A stretch of 64,000 nucleotides of DNA from Oxyruncus cristatus. Taxonomy: Eukaryota; Chordata; Aves; Passeriformes; Cotingidae. The notes below the pieces were generated by a model that searched no databases, was not told where the DNA came from, and saw only the letters and a program-made list of their open reading frames with translations. Within the stretch, counting starts at the first letter, position 1; every line of letters starts with the position of its first letter. The position numbers and the translations under genes are program-made. The stretch covers positions 360,045-424,044 of the forward strand of contig VXAY01002819.1 of assembly GCA_013399855.1 (NCBI GenBank), written 5' to 3'. This document shows positions 22,331 to 34,132 of the stretch, one piece after another.

Positions 22331-24529
22331 TTTCACAGAACACGCAGGCACGTGCCACCTGCACGGACAGATTTTTGAAGGACCTTCTGACATCCCTGCT
22401 GGGCTCTGCCTCCTGGGTCTGTGACGTGGGTGGTTCATCTGAAGGTCTGAAACTGCGTATGATGGAAAAGGCTGCACTGGGAATATAAAGGGATTTAGGC
22501 GAGGACTTGAATCTCATGGAAAACCCTTCCATCAAGGTCAGATGCTGGGCTGGTTCTCCTCCTCCCTGAGTCAGGGGAGTTAGATTCCTCTTCTAGTGAT
22601 GTTGCTGCACAGCTGGAGAAAGGCAGCTCTGATGCTCCATGCAGGAGACCACAGCTGTGTCCAAACTGCAGCCCCTCGGGAGCTCAGTGCAGGAAGGAGC
22701 AGGTGGGCCAGTCCAGCAGAGGATCTGGTCACCTCTTTTCCTGCTTCTCCCAGTTTCTACTTCAGTTAATGTAACTGATAGGTAAATCGCTGCCATTTAT
22801 TTACATGGAAAATATATTATCAGGAATACCCACGCCCTGGAGGGAGCTGACATCTCATTTTTCACAGGCAGGACGGGGAGGGAGAGCCCTGAAGAGCAGC
22901 AGTGGCAGAGATAAACCAGGAGACTGCCATGAACACGGAGACGAAGGAGAATGTCATGGTGCCTCTCCCTGCCTCAGCGAGGGAGATTCACGCTCCGCAG
23001 ATTAATTCTGAAGCAGTGTTTAACACATCTCCCTTTGGGGATGAAGGATTTGCCCAGCGTTTCAATGAGACATTCAAAATCACACTCATCACTCTCAGAA
23101 ATCGCACTTGGTTAAATTGTCACCTCTGGAGCGGGAAGGCAGGCGCAGGGCTGTGCTCGGCATCGGAGCTGGTCAGCCCGGGTGGCGGGAGGGGAGCAGG
23201 GCTGTGGGGTGCTGCTGGGGTGGCCACAAGGCTGGGGCAGCCCAGCAGCAGCGGGGGGGAGCAGCACAGGGGCTTGAAACAAGGCACCATGAAGCTGAGC
23301 AGCTCAAGTCGAGGGTTTGAAGAAGAGGCAGCTCGTGGGATGGCCATGGTGCTGGCAGGGAGCAGGAGGGAGCTGGGGGATGAAGGGGTGGGTGTGCGAC
23401 TGCCAGTGTACGGAGCAGAGGAGAAGAATAACATTTGGAAAAGGGTAATGGCCAAAGGGCAAAGTTTACTTTCTTGTGTGGGAAATGCAGACTGGTCAAG
23501 CTAAGCCTTCCCTTTCTCTGAGCTCATCGTCTATGCCTTCATATTTCTTGTCCCTTTCCTGCGCTCCCTGACAGGCAAAAAGGGTATAAAATTCAGAGGA
23601 AACGTGCAGCTTTTGCTGTCCTTACACATCCTGGACTCTTACAGCACAAAGAGAAAAAGGGGAACAGCTCAGTAGGATCGGCTGATGAGTGATGCCCAAA
23701 CAAACCCAAGCCACCATGCACCTTGGTGGCCTGTTCCGTATCCACCACACAGAAATGGTGTGAGATGAACAGCCTCGGGAACATCTCCATCAGCACAGAA
23801 GGGCAGAGCAGATGCAGTGACAGCACTTGCTGTGCTCTGCTCTCGCTGTAAATCCACCCTGAGCTGCAGGGGTTGGCCCAAGGACACTCTGTGGGACAGT
23901 CACTGTGGGACAATCCTCTCCCACAAGTTTCTAGAACTACCAACCAACCAGTAACAACTCCAGCTTCTACTGACCTGAGGACATCTGAACAAAAGTCCAA
24001 AAGCCTTTTTTACCCTCTTACTGCTCTTGAGATTCTTCACATCTGCTTTATGAAAAGCTGTGGCTCCATTAAATCAAAGGTTTTGAAGATGTGAACCCCT
24101 TGTAAGAACAAAAGGTGGGGTTTTTTTAAACTCGGCACACCAGCACCTTCCAGAAGGCCCTGGAACACTGTCAAACCTGTGTTCCCCTCCTGATAAGGAG
24201 CCAGCAAATTTACTTTCCCATGTGCAGCCAGGTGCCTGGAAATCGTCATATAGAGGAATTTAAATGTAGATGTGTGATATTTACTGCAAAGCACAAGCCA
24301 CACGCAGACAGGGGAAGGAATACTTGAGCAGGAGGAGTAAATGACTATCGCAGGCAGAAAACCCACTGCAATTCATGCATCACACAAATGGTTGTGTATA
24401 TTAAAGCAATGAGGACAAAGGGTATTGATTTAGCACAAGTATCAAGAGTCCCAGGTGCTAAAACCTGAAGAAATACAAACTGTGCTGGGTAGAATAACAA
24501 CAAAACGAAATGATAAAAGGATATGAGTG
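22331..24529. other. Non-coding sequence containing the longest open frame
   Basis: A 200-codon plus-strand frame runs from 22902 to 23504. Its second half lies in GC-rich DNA with few stops, and a minus-strand frame overlaps it. The translation has no signal peptide, repeat or family motif I know. I do not call it a gene, but its first half (22910-23110) has a fairly complex sequence and would be the first place to look for an exon or conserved element. Confidence 0.5.
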
Positions 24530-24740
24530 TTTGAAAAGACGCATAGGACGGGCTATAAATTCTAATAATCCATATTTCTCGAAAGCAGCAGCTATCGACT
24601 CAAAAACAAAAGAGCAGGCATTGTAATGTAACAAATGTCAGACGGGATAGCAGCAGGAATTCAATTTGCTCTGGCCATATATCAAATTGAAACTTAATGT
24701 AATGGCACGTAGTTAAAGCTGCACCCTCACTTAATGGCTA
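24530..24740. promoter_or_regulatory. Candidate AT-rich regulatory patch with inverted repeat
   Basis: A 9-bp inverted repeat, TTCAATTTG (24660-24668) with CAAATTGAA (24683-24691), encloses ctctggccatatat. Further words include taataatcc (OTX/PITX-like TAATCC), cattgtaatgtaac and cttaatgtaatggcacgtag. CpG is retained in an AT-rich context. The arrangement is visible; the role is inferred. Confidence 0.28.
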
Positions 24741-25353
24741 TTACCAGTCCTGGGTGGGTTTTCCAGCAAGCATAAAGCAGTGAGTAATTGGCCCCGCTCT
24801 GCCTGCATCACTGCTAATGAAAAAAAACACGCTCGAGCCTGGCAGCAGCAGGAGAAAGGGAAGGCAGGGAACCCAGGCAGAAGCAGGCAGCACTGGAGCT
24901 GCCAAGAGCCTGCCCTGCCAGGATCTCTTGAAAGAGTTTCAGGAGAGACCTTTGGGAGTTCAGCTGACCAGCATGTCTTTTGTAGAAGGGTTGGATCCGC
25001 GAGGCAGCAGCCTGACATCCTCATTAGCCTCCTAAGTGAGCTGAATCCAGGCCTGCTGGATTCAGAGGAGGAGAGACCCGGGGTGGTTACACCTCACCCG
25101 TCCCCCAGGCACGCGGAATTTCCGGCTGCTTGGGCAGGGCTCTGCAGTCAGCCAGTTATGGCCGCTGTAATTACTCCTTTTCAGTGACTGGGATCATCCC
25201 GGTTAAACGACAGATTTCCCATCCCACGGTTACTGCGGCCACTGGAGTGAAGAAGCAGAAGTGTTGGCATCACTGAGGCAAAAGACACCGAACTGGAGGT
25301 GGTGGGGAAGAGGGAAGTGGGGTGGATGTTGGACAGGAGGTTTTGTAGCAAGG
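24741..25353. other. Unique non-coding sequence
   Basis: Nothing is recognised before the CR1 insertion. Confidence 0.55.
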
Positions 25354-25812
25354 AATCATAGAATGATTTGGGTCCAACCCCCTGCCCTGAGCAGGGACAC
25401 CTTCTACCAGACCAGGTTGCCCAGAGCGGGGCTCAGCCAGGTCTTGAAAACCTCCAGGGATGGGGCAGCCACAGCTTCTCTGGGCAATCTGTGCCAGGGC
25501 CTCACCACTCTCACAGGGAAGAATTTTTTCCCAATATCTAATCTAAACCTACTCTCTGTCAGTTTGAAGCTGTTCCCCCTTGTCCTGTCACTCCAGACCC
25601 TTGTAAAAAGTCTCTCTCCATTTTTCTTTTAGGCCCCTTCCAGATGCTGGAAGGCTGCAATTAGGTGACCCCTAAACCTTCTCTTTTCCAGGCTGAGCAA
25701 TCCCAATTCTATCAGCCTTCCTCATGGGACAGATGCTCCATCCCTCTAATCATCTAGGTGGCCTTCTCTGGACTCACTCTGGCAGGTTGATGCCCTTCCT
25801 GTGCTGGGGACC
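25354..25812 (-). mobile_element. CR1 LINE fragment, longest copy, minus strand
   Basis: About 460 bp of CR1 3' region in reverse orientation. In order it shows aatcatagaatga, a shortened 'gggtccaaccccctgccc' block, caggttgcccagagc, gggatggggcagccacag, cagggaagaattttttccc, tgaagctgttcccccttg, tcctgtcactccagaccc, gctgagcaatcccaattct, and tggactcactctggc near the end. It is 5'-truncated and non-coding. A plus-strand frame (25261-25632) reads antisense through it and is an artefact. The terminal block lacks the usual 'ggttggaagggacctt' segment, so a small internal deletion near 25365 is likely. Confidence 0.95.
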
Positions 25813-27209
25813 GTAACGTGAAGCATCCAAAGCAATCAGGGGAAGGCAAAGATGTAAAACTGTCCTAATCACTGCACTGCAGACAGGCAGGGCATTCCCA
25901 ATAGGGACATTAGAGTTTCTACCAAGAGCAAAGCTTGCAAAATGTTAACTTTCTGGGGATATGCCACTCCAAATTTCAGGACGCAATTTTGGAACAATCA
26001 AAAATAAAATCAGCCCCTGGGAGAAACTCTCAGGTTTGTCATTGAGCCTCACAACATGGCAGAAAAGGTCAGCGCTGTGCGAACCTCCCTGCAGCACAAA
26101 CAAAACCAGTTTCATTCCTTATCATGAAATATGGAATTGCGGCCTTTGACTTTACTCTTTCAATGCTTCTCAGGAGGCTATTTAAATGCTTTCTACTGCC
26201 TTTTATTAAAGCAATAAAGATACCCAGATCTTGGGATTCAGCTCTGCCTCCTCACTTACGAACTACACCTAGAACTTGCAGATGTCCAGGGGTGGTGTAG
26301 ATTACCACGAGCGAAGGTTAACAAGCAGTCGCTTTGGGTGGCACAACTGGTTTTCATCACGCTGCAGTACCACGAGGCACTGGTTGGGCTTCAGCAGAGA
26401 GGAGCTGCTGCGCTGTGTGAAGCCCGGCTCCCTGGGAGCCCAGCCGCTCTCCCCGGGCACAGAAAATGCCCATTGCCCCGACAATTTTCCAGCCTCTGTC
26501 CCTGGGTGAGGACGCAGCCCAGCCACCACACCACCAGTGGAGAACCAGGTCAAGCCCGAGCCTGGTTCACTGTTTATCCCTGCCCTCAGTGTCAAGTGCA
26601 CACAGGAGGTTAAGAGCAGATCTGGGTGTTGATCAGACAGCCGATGAACACAAATGCAGCACAGGAGGCTGAGTGTGCCCATGGGAACCAGGCCTTCCAA
26701 GCGAGAAACTGGGATGTTGTACAAATCCACATTCCAGATTAAATCTCATCTTTAAACCCTGAGTTCCCATAACAGTATCTGTTTTAATGCCCACAGGCCT
26801 TGCTTTCCTCAGTAATCTCAGCCATCAGTCTCCCATGACTGACAACACCAGGAATGAATCTCTTTTGAAGCTGACAAAACTCTCTCTGAACTGATTTTCT
26901 CCTGAGCTCTGTTTATCCGAGACTGAAGAAAGTGGCTCTGGAGCAATTACAGCCTCTATTTACCCCCCAGATCTGCAGTGATGCAGCAACAGCCACCAAG
27001 TGTGGCCAAGGCCAGTCTTGGCAAGCGGAGTACCTTCCAGCAAGGAGGCCAGTTCATTTTCTGTCCCCCAGGCCCCTTCCCCTCTGGAAGCCAAGACTGT
27101 GTTGACACATCTTGGCCGATTCCCAAGAGACCTGGGGCAGGCTGCCTGGCAGAGAGGGGGCCCCAGCCTGACTCACAACAAAACAGTTGGAAATACTCTT
27201 GGATTTTGT
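25813..27209. other. Unique non-coding sequence
   Basis: No repeat or gene is recognised. Overlapping frames on both strands at 26276-26730 cover the same bases and are not supported. Confidence 0.55.
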
Positions 27210-27350
27210 TTACAGCCCCATAAAGATTTTATGCAGTGCATTTAGCCTCATGTCTCTGCATTCATTGTGTTAAATGCTGAACGTTTTACTTTAATGCCAT
27301 AGTGGCTACAAGCAGGAATACTTAACGTCAATAAATAAGAAGTAATCACA
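27210..27350. promoter_or_regulatory. Candidate AT-rich non-coding patch
   Basis: AT-rich text includes gattttatgcag, gtgcatttagc, cattcattgtgttaaatgc and acttaacgtcaataaat. It holds homeodomain- and SOX-type words and a single CpG in an AT context. Only appearance supports the call. Confidence 0.2.
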
Positions 27351-28106
27351 TTTTCTCAGTGAATGGATCAAAAATGGCCACTGGGAGAGTTCACCTTCTG
27401 AAGTTGAAAGCCAGGGGCTGTCACTAGGGTTTCCAGTGAACTATAGACCCTGTGGGGCATCTCCAGGAAAAGAAAATAATTAGAAAAATAATAATATAAA
27501 TAGTAAAGCTTATGCATCTTTTAATTGAGGAGCTGGCCTGTAGCTTGGGGGCAGCACACTCATGCCCAACAGCCAGCATTAAACTTTCAAATTTAGGCAA
27601 TGGAGGGAAAAAGGGATAGAAGCAGACGGACTAAGACTCTATGCATTTGTGAGTAAAATCCACCGGAAAAGCACATTAGTGCTCCTTGGAAACTAGAGCA
27701 TTTCGGGAAGGAACACACACGCAGAAGAGGAGCTTCTCAAGTGAGCTCAGTTTACTGCAACAGACTCTCAGGCATGGCTCCTGCAGATCTCTAACTAGAC
27801 TTACCTGGGCTTTGGGCACACTTTTATCTACCTGGGAACTCCTGGCTCTACCACCAGCTAAATTCCCCTGGGTGCAATCACTCCTTCCTTGAGGTGAGCA
27901 CGTGGCCAGCTCACAGAGCCCAGATGTCCACTGCCAGGAAGGGCTCAATGCCTCATGAGATAATGGCTTCATTGTGGCAGAACATTAGCAATAAATTAAC
28001 TACGTTTGAGCTATCTCAATTGAAATGGTGCTTAACAAGACACACTGACCAAGAAGGCCAAAATCTGAGTATCTTATGGTTTTACCTCAAAACAGCTGGT
28101 CATGTT
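27351..28106. other. Unique non-coding sequence
   Basis: An AT-rich island (about 27470-27525, with aataataatataaatagtaa) is the only notable part. No gene or repeat family is recognised. Confidence 0.55.
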
Positions 28107-28272
28107 GATAGGCTGCCCAGAGGAGCTGTGGCTACCCCCATGCCTGGAAATGTTTAAGGCCAGGCTTGATGAGGCTCTGAGCAACCTGATCTAGAGGAAG
28201 GTGTCCCTGCCCATGGCAGGGGGGTTGGACTGGATGATCTTTAGAGTCACTGCTATCCAAACATTCTATGAT
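28107..28272 (+). mobile_element. CR1 LINE fragment, 3' end, plus strand
   Basis: Forward-oriented CR1 3' UTR: ggctgcccagaggagctgtgg, aggccaggcttgatgaggct, ctgagcaacctgatctag, aggaaggtgtccctgccc, gttggactggatgatcttt, and the terminus acattctatgat. It is 5'-truncated at about 166 bp. A second ATTCTATGATT lies about 25 bp downstream (28293-28303), perhaps a leftover of the terminal microsatellite. Its orientation is opposite to the three upstream copies. Confidence 0.95.
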
Positions 28273-31200
28273 AGGTTCACATTAGGTAACTATATTCTAT
28301 GATTTTCTTAACACACCTCTCCTCCACTCTCTGCCTCTGAGCTTCTCTCTGCTCCAGTCTTCTCACACAAAATTGGCCCTCCCTTGCTTCTTTCTGACAT
28401 TTTCTCCTTATTCTACCAACCAGAACACCAGCTGAACTCATTTGCATCCTAATTTAACCATACTCCCAATCTGTCACTCAACTGTCAGCTGTAATGTTGG
28501 GAAACAACAGTTCAACACCTTCCACACCACATCACTGCCAAATAAGCTCTCTTAACTCTGAACTGTTAGCTTCTGTTGGTACTTTGTTGCACCACACTTG
28601 CCTAAATCTTGTCCTTGGCTATAGAAAAGACCCCCATAAGGGGTCTGATCTCCAGGCTGCTCTTTCGAGGTGGTGCTGATGCCAGCAGCCTGATGCACAT
28701 TACAGCAGAACTTCTTGTCCAACAGTTGTGACAGATGGGGCAGGCAGAGACGATGCCTAGTAGAAGTTAGTACACATCCCTACCAAAAACATCCCACTTG
28801 CAGTTTGCAGCTCGTTAGAGTCTGAAAACCCAAAGATGCTCGTGTGAAGCTTTGCAAAGGGTCAAGCTGTCAAGTCCACTAAGTTGTTCCTGAGAACTTT
28901 ACTATGTAACCGTGGAAGCGAGAACTGAGATGGTGGTTGACTTGCAGCTGGGCTCTACAGCTTGCCCACGGCATCTATTCCCAGCCACAGAGGGGCTGGG
29001 AACCAGGCTGTGGAGACGGAAGGTGGGAAGCTCATTTGCTTTCTCCATCCCAGTCTTTTTTTCTCTCTTACTAAGTTGTCTACAGAAAAACAGCAACTTT
29101 GAAGTTGACAACCAGACACCAGCGTTGTCCCGCGACCGGTGGGCTACAAAAGGACATGACAAGATTTTCAGTTTCCTTCTGCAATCAGAGGTCTTCCAGA
29201 AGACCCTTGATCAGCATACCTCAACTCTACTCCATGATCCACAAGGTCTCTATCAGCCACTTGCACAGCATCACCCAGAATACCTTGCATGTCTCCCTTT
29301 GAAGTTGTGACCTGATTACCATAAGCAACACACTGCAGATGTACCTCTGCAAGCCCAGAAGCACCAGGGGAAATGAATATATTAGTATTTATCATATTAA
29401 TGCAGATCAAGCTGGGTATTTGTTCTGACATTTCAATAATAGCTTTTTCTAGTTTGTTTTTTTGTTTTTTTTTTTTTTAGCAGCCGCTTGTATTTTTTTC
29501 TTCCTTAAATAATTCATTGTTACATTAAACTTATTTTAAATTGTGGTCCTTTTTTAATCAAACTAAAATCTTATTTGGATGGCCAAAGGGGAAAAAAGGT
29601 ATAAATGAAAACTGTCTTTTCTCTTCCCTATTCTTTCACTCCCTCTTTTTACTCTCTTGTTAAAATCTCTTAATCAAAGTGACAATCTGTCTTTCCCGGG
29701 AAGGAAGCTGGCGCCTTTGAACAGTGCTGCTCTGATAGCTCTGTGCTTTGATGTGGGATTTAACTTATGCCTTTAGCAATCTCAAGTGTCTGTGCATGCA
29801 TGCACTGTATCCATGTGTGTGTTTCCGTGCTGTCCTTGTGCCCGTATACAATCTGACCTACCCACACATGCAACACAAACAAATAAAGTGGGAAGGGAAA
29901 CACAGAAAAATGCCACCACCATGCAGAGCTGTGACCCATGGAGTTAGTACTCAGCCCAGCTCAGTGGGGACCTTGCTCTTTGCCTTCTTCCACAGGGACA
30001 TGGTCAAGCACTTCATCTGTTAACGTCAGTGGATGCAGAGCAGCCTGTTGGAGGAGCTGACACCCAGCAGAAGGTCGGGTGTGTAGTGGAAGCCCTGCTC
30101 CTGCAGTTCTTAGTCCCTGGACCATGGTTATGGCATGTTCACATCCAGCATCCTCCTGGGTGATGAGACACAGTCTGTGGCTGTGGCGTTATCATGTTAC
30201 TTGCTGTTCTCTTTCCCTTCCTTCCCTCGGTTTGACTCCAGGCTGCCCCTGTTGTCATCATAGTCTCTCTCCTGCTCTGACAATTGTTTCCCTCCTCCTT
30301 TCTCTTAGGCCAGCTGACCTCAGTACTGGCTCAGTAGCCTTCACTCAGCAGTGTTCACCTTGTCTCTTCTTCTTTAAGCATATAGCACAATTAGCAGATT
30401 TGACCTCAGGAAATACATACCCAGGCTTGGGCCAATGGGCCACCTCAAGAGCCTGGGACTCACCGTGTTTCCAAGGGTCACCACTGTCCTGGTGCCTGGT
30501 TTTGTTGTGGGATGAATGTCACAGCAAGCAAAACCAGAGCAGAGCTACTGACATCTTCCTATTTCACAGCCAGAAGGCTCCCACTCTGCCATGTAAGGAA
30601 GCACCATCACCTGCTGCTATGATTTTACAGCAGTTATTCATCACCTAATTCCCCAAGACCTCCATTCTACTCCTGGCAATGGGATTTCAACCGACCCTTC
30701 AGTGATCCCCTTCCTGACAGGACTGGAACCTTTTTCACCCTTTAGAGATGTTCTTAGTCTGAGTGACTCAGATCTCTTGGTTTTGTGTACGTTGAAGATT
30801 TTACAGGTGCTCCTACCTGTCGTCCTCGATGGTTCTCCCCAGCAGCAGGACAAGTGCACAAATGCTTTACAAAATACTGAACAACACAAACCTCAGAACT
30901 ACAAGTCTCCAAAGCAGCTTCAAGTCAGAGAAAACAAAACCTTGACAACAACAGAATCCAGTACTGCCTCAAGTTTCTTGTACTAAAAGACGATCTTTAG
31001 AGCAAAACTGGTGTTCTTTCGTAACATCCCACTATCAAGGCAGGGTTTTTTTAAAGTTTGATGTTTCAAGTTTTCCCTGCTCTTCTACTCTTTTAAAAGC
31101 CAATACACAAACACACACAGAGAATTTTCTTCAGCTTTAAAAACAAATGCACATATAAAAACACATAGGTGGGAACACATTATTTTTTTCTGGATTTTTT

Positions 31201-32599
31201 CTTTCTTTTATGTGTCTCCTGCTCCTCACCTCTTCTAAGGGCTACTGGAATGTGTGCTGGAATTCCCTCTTACATTTCTACACGTTGTGGGGATAACACA
31301 TCAGGAAACAAAGCTGCTTTTGTCCTTACCTGCCTACTCTGGGAACCCCTGCTGAGACACTGAAAATTCCTGCACCACTGGGGAGAGCTCACACCTTTCC
31401 CGTGGTGACCAAACAGGGAGATGCCAGAAGAGACCTATCCGATTTCCAGTGTCTACATTGCAAATAATGGATTATAATCAAGTCAGAAAACCATGATCAA
31501 CACAGTGTAGGAGGACACAATACCCCAGGCAGCAAGGAACATCCAGACTCCACCTAAGCAATTGCTAACCCTCTTTGGTTTTGGACTGACACTCTCTGGC
31601 CAACCTGATCTCTGGTGCAGGGATGGTTTTCTCATCTCCAAGGAAATCTGAAGGCCAATGATGGTTCTCTGCATCCAGGGGTGTGGGAAAGGAAACAAGG
31701 CAGGCTTGAGATGGAGACCGAGGACAAATGGACTTCTTAGGAAAGGAGACAGAAAGGAGGAATAGAAGAGACAAAAAGGAAAAGGTAGTGACAGGGAATA
31801 GGAAGAACGTGAGGAAGATGTTTTACAGTGGATAAGAATCATTTGTTTCACATGTACTGGGAAGCAAGGAGATCTCCAGAGAGGTTTCCCAGGCATTAAT
31901 TGTAGCTAGAAAATGCACAGGAAACTTCCACCCCTAGCTTTTGTAAGGCTTGATGTGGGATACAAAGTCCAACTCTTCCTCCTCAGAGGCACAGCCCTGT
32001 GCTAAAACTTCACAACTTCCCTGTCTGACCTGACTGCTTTTGCATGGACAGCTAAGTCCAGCCTGACACACTTCCCCTCTGAGCCCCTGTCTTCAAGAGG
32101 CATGGAGCACCCACTGAGAAGTAGCATACCTGCTCTCAGATTCGGATCTCTGTGCGCAGCTTTGGGAAATGGGGCAAAAGAGAGGCTGTGCTGAGTGTTG
32201 CTGTCGGTTCTGAGCCCATTCCCCCAGTGCTGCCTGGGGCATCGGGGGCCCAGCTGTGCAATACTACACAGTGTACACGTGCTGCCCAAGAAAAGAGCCA
32301 GGAACAGCATCTCTCTGCAGAAGCCCTGTGTCGTCTGTAGCAGGCGAGTAAAGCACAAGGACAGGATGAGCATGTCCAGCCTCAGGAGACCTGTGCTGAG
32401 CCCTGCCGGTCCAAGGACACCTCCATTCCTGCTCGGTGCTGGTGTTGCTACCTAAATCCACGCCTGCTGTCTGCAGTCACTGTGCTGCACTTGTCTGTGC
32501 TTCACGTGCCGTGTCTGCCCCTCCTGAGATTTGCCACCAGCTTAATAGTGTGCACATCGGAGAAGGTCCCCCCGCCCCTACCCTCATGCATACCCAATC
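28273..32599. other. Unique non-coding sequence
   Basis: No gene is recognised. An AT-rich, T-run-containing interval (29440-29600) and a purine-rich interval (about 31735-31820) stand out by composition. The 189-codon plus-strand frame at 30079-30648 is Ser/Leu/Cys-rich with no domain and is treated as chance. Confidence 0.55.
29453..29478. repeat. Poly-T tract
   Basis: A T run interrupted by two G stands in AT-rich DNA. No adjacent retroelement body is recognised. Confidence 0.88.
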
Positions 32600-32860
32600 A
32601 GGTCTCCTGATTATGCAAATTAAATACAGTAATATCACCCCCGCGCGCCTCTACCCCGCCCCATTCCAGCACAAAAAAAAAGAAAGGGGTGGGGGGAGTA
32701 ACAAACCCCTCCATTCATAACGAGAAACGTTAATTATATGTAATGATGGGCAGTCAACTCCCCGAAGCATTTGCATAATTGCTAATGCTAATAGATTCAG
32801 AGTGCCTCTCTCCTTCTCGTGGAGGAAATTTAATTGGGAAATGCATAAAAGCATGAGGAG
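32600..32860. promoter_or_regulatory. Candidate enhancer-like patch, octamer and homeodomain rich
   Basis: Two perfect octamers stand in opposite orientation: ATGCAAAT (32613-32620) and ATTTGCAT (32769-32776). The second is followed by aattgctaatgctaatag. Between them lies gttaattatatgtaatg (32729-32745), and ggaaatttaattggg with aatgcataaaagcatg follows to about 32855. POU and homeodomain factors are known to use such words. Their density in about 250 bp is the best regulatory-looking cluster here, though still an inference without conservation data. Confidence 0.35.
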
Positions 32861-34078
32861 GGTGCTCTGAGTGGTCTGAAGTGGCACAGGCAAAGGAGAG
32901 GAGCTCTCCGGCAATGGAGGAGGAAACTTGGTCACTCCCTCCCGGCTCCCATGGACAACCTGCCTTTTCTTCCCTTGCCTCCTCCAGCATCAACCCCATC
33001 GTTGGGGAGCAGGCACAGGAGGGATTGAGAATAGGGTGAGAGGTCATCCAGGTCAGCTGGCTTGATCCCAAGGGGATTATAAAAAATAAGATTTAATGAA
33101 ATTAGGAAGTTTTCAGCTAGGTGCCTCGAAGATAGTGAGTAATAATGCATGCCACTGGCTTGGCAAGAGGATTTCTTGGGCCCTCTGGCCCCACAAATCT
33201 CCAGTAGCTGTGTCTCTCTCTTCCCCTGTACATGCTGGTGGCTGCTGAGTTTCCCTGAGGCAGAACTTGCTGCTTTCTCCTCGCTGCCTCCAGTTAAGTT
33301 GCTACCAGCCTGGGCTTTCTTCCCACAGCAAAACCGACCTCAGGGCAAAGGGCTGATTGCAGCACAACAGCCAGAGAGCCAGAACCTCTCCATGCCCTCA
33401 GGGAATGTCTTTTCTTCCCCTCTGTCAACCTAATGATGGCTAAAGAGGTGTCAAATCTGAGACTGGGCCGCCTCCTGTGGTCTTCTCAGTCCGCAGCCTC
33501 CCTCCCACAGCTCTCCAGGCCAGCACATCTCTCCGGCCAGGATTTTGGAAGGGGTGAACAAGAGTTCATGTGACGACATGTTTGTTCTTCCACCCTTTCC
33601 CTGCGGTTGCTCCTCGTCTCTCTGGAGTCTGGCACTGGGTCTGGGTCTGTGTCCTGCAGACAGTGCACAGGAGGGCAATTATGCACTCGCTGCCCCTGCC
33701 CTCCTCGAGGGGCTGAGTTCCTGAATGGAGATAAGTTTTGTGTTGCACTGGGAGCAGCTGGTGAGGCAGCAGATGGCTGGGAATCTGTAAAAATTAAAAA
33801 AAATTTAAAAGTGCCGCTGTCATAGCCCCAGGTATTGTTCACTCATTCCCAGTGCCACCAGACTCCGAGTGCATGTAAAACAGGGTACGTGCCCTTGGAA
33901 ACGCCATCTTAGACAACTGTGCAAAACAGCGACAAAGCCACTCTTGTCCCCAGCCAAGCGGCCTGAATGTGACAATAACAAACCTCTGCATCATCGCAGA
34001 GGGACAATCAACCCTTCCTCGTGCCCCTTTGCCATCCCTCAGCAGTGGCGCAGCACCCCGAGGGACCGGACACCAGTC
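32861..34078. other. Unique non-coding sequence
   Basis: No gene is recognised. An AT-rich segment at 33075-33150 (aaaaaataagatttaatg, gagtaataatgcatgcc) may belong with the preceding regulatory-looking patch. Frames at 33451-33842 overlap on both strands and are not supported. Confidence 0.5.
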
Positions 34079-34132
34079 GTTATTTATTGTGCTATAAAGC
34101 ACTGTGCACACCTTTGGCAGTGCATAAATAAC
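34079..34132. other. Bulged inverted repeat (potential hairpin)
   Basis: GTTATTTAT (34079-34087) pairs exactly with ATAAATAAC (34124-34132). Directly inside, GCACTG (34099-34104) pairs with CAGTGC (34118-34123). The result is a 15-bp stem with one 11-nt bulge on the 5' side (34088-34098, containing TATAAA) and a 13-nt loop. A mature miRNA precursor usually has a longer, less asymmetric stem, so I do not call it one. Confidence 0.45.

Noticed and set aside
22902..23504. Longest open frame, 200 codons, plus strand
   Set aside because: About 0.1-0.2 frames of this length are expected by chance and more in GC-rich DNA. It lacks a recognisable domain, its 3' half is low-complexity GC-rich, and overlapping frames exist on the other strand. 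Codon-periodicity testing and a protein search would decide.
25261..25632. 123-codon plus-strand frame
   Set aside because: Most of it is antisense read-through of the CR1 fragment at 25354-25812.
30079..30648. 189-codon plus-strand frame
   Set aside because: The composition is Ser/Leu/Cys-rich, there is no domain or family likeness and no promoter, and birds would normally have introns in a gene of this kind.
34079..34132. miRNA precursor interpretation of the hairpin
   Set aside because: The stem is only 15 bp with an 11-nt one-sided bulge, shorter and more asymmetric than typical precursors.
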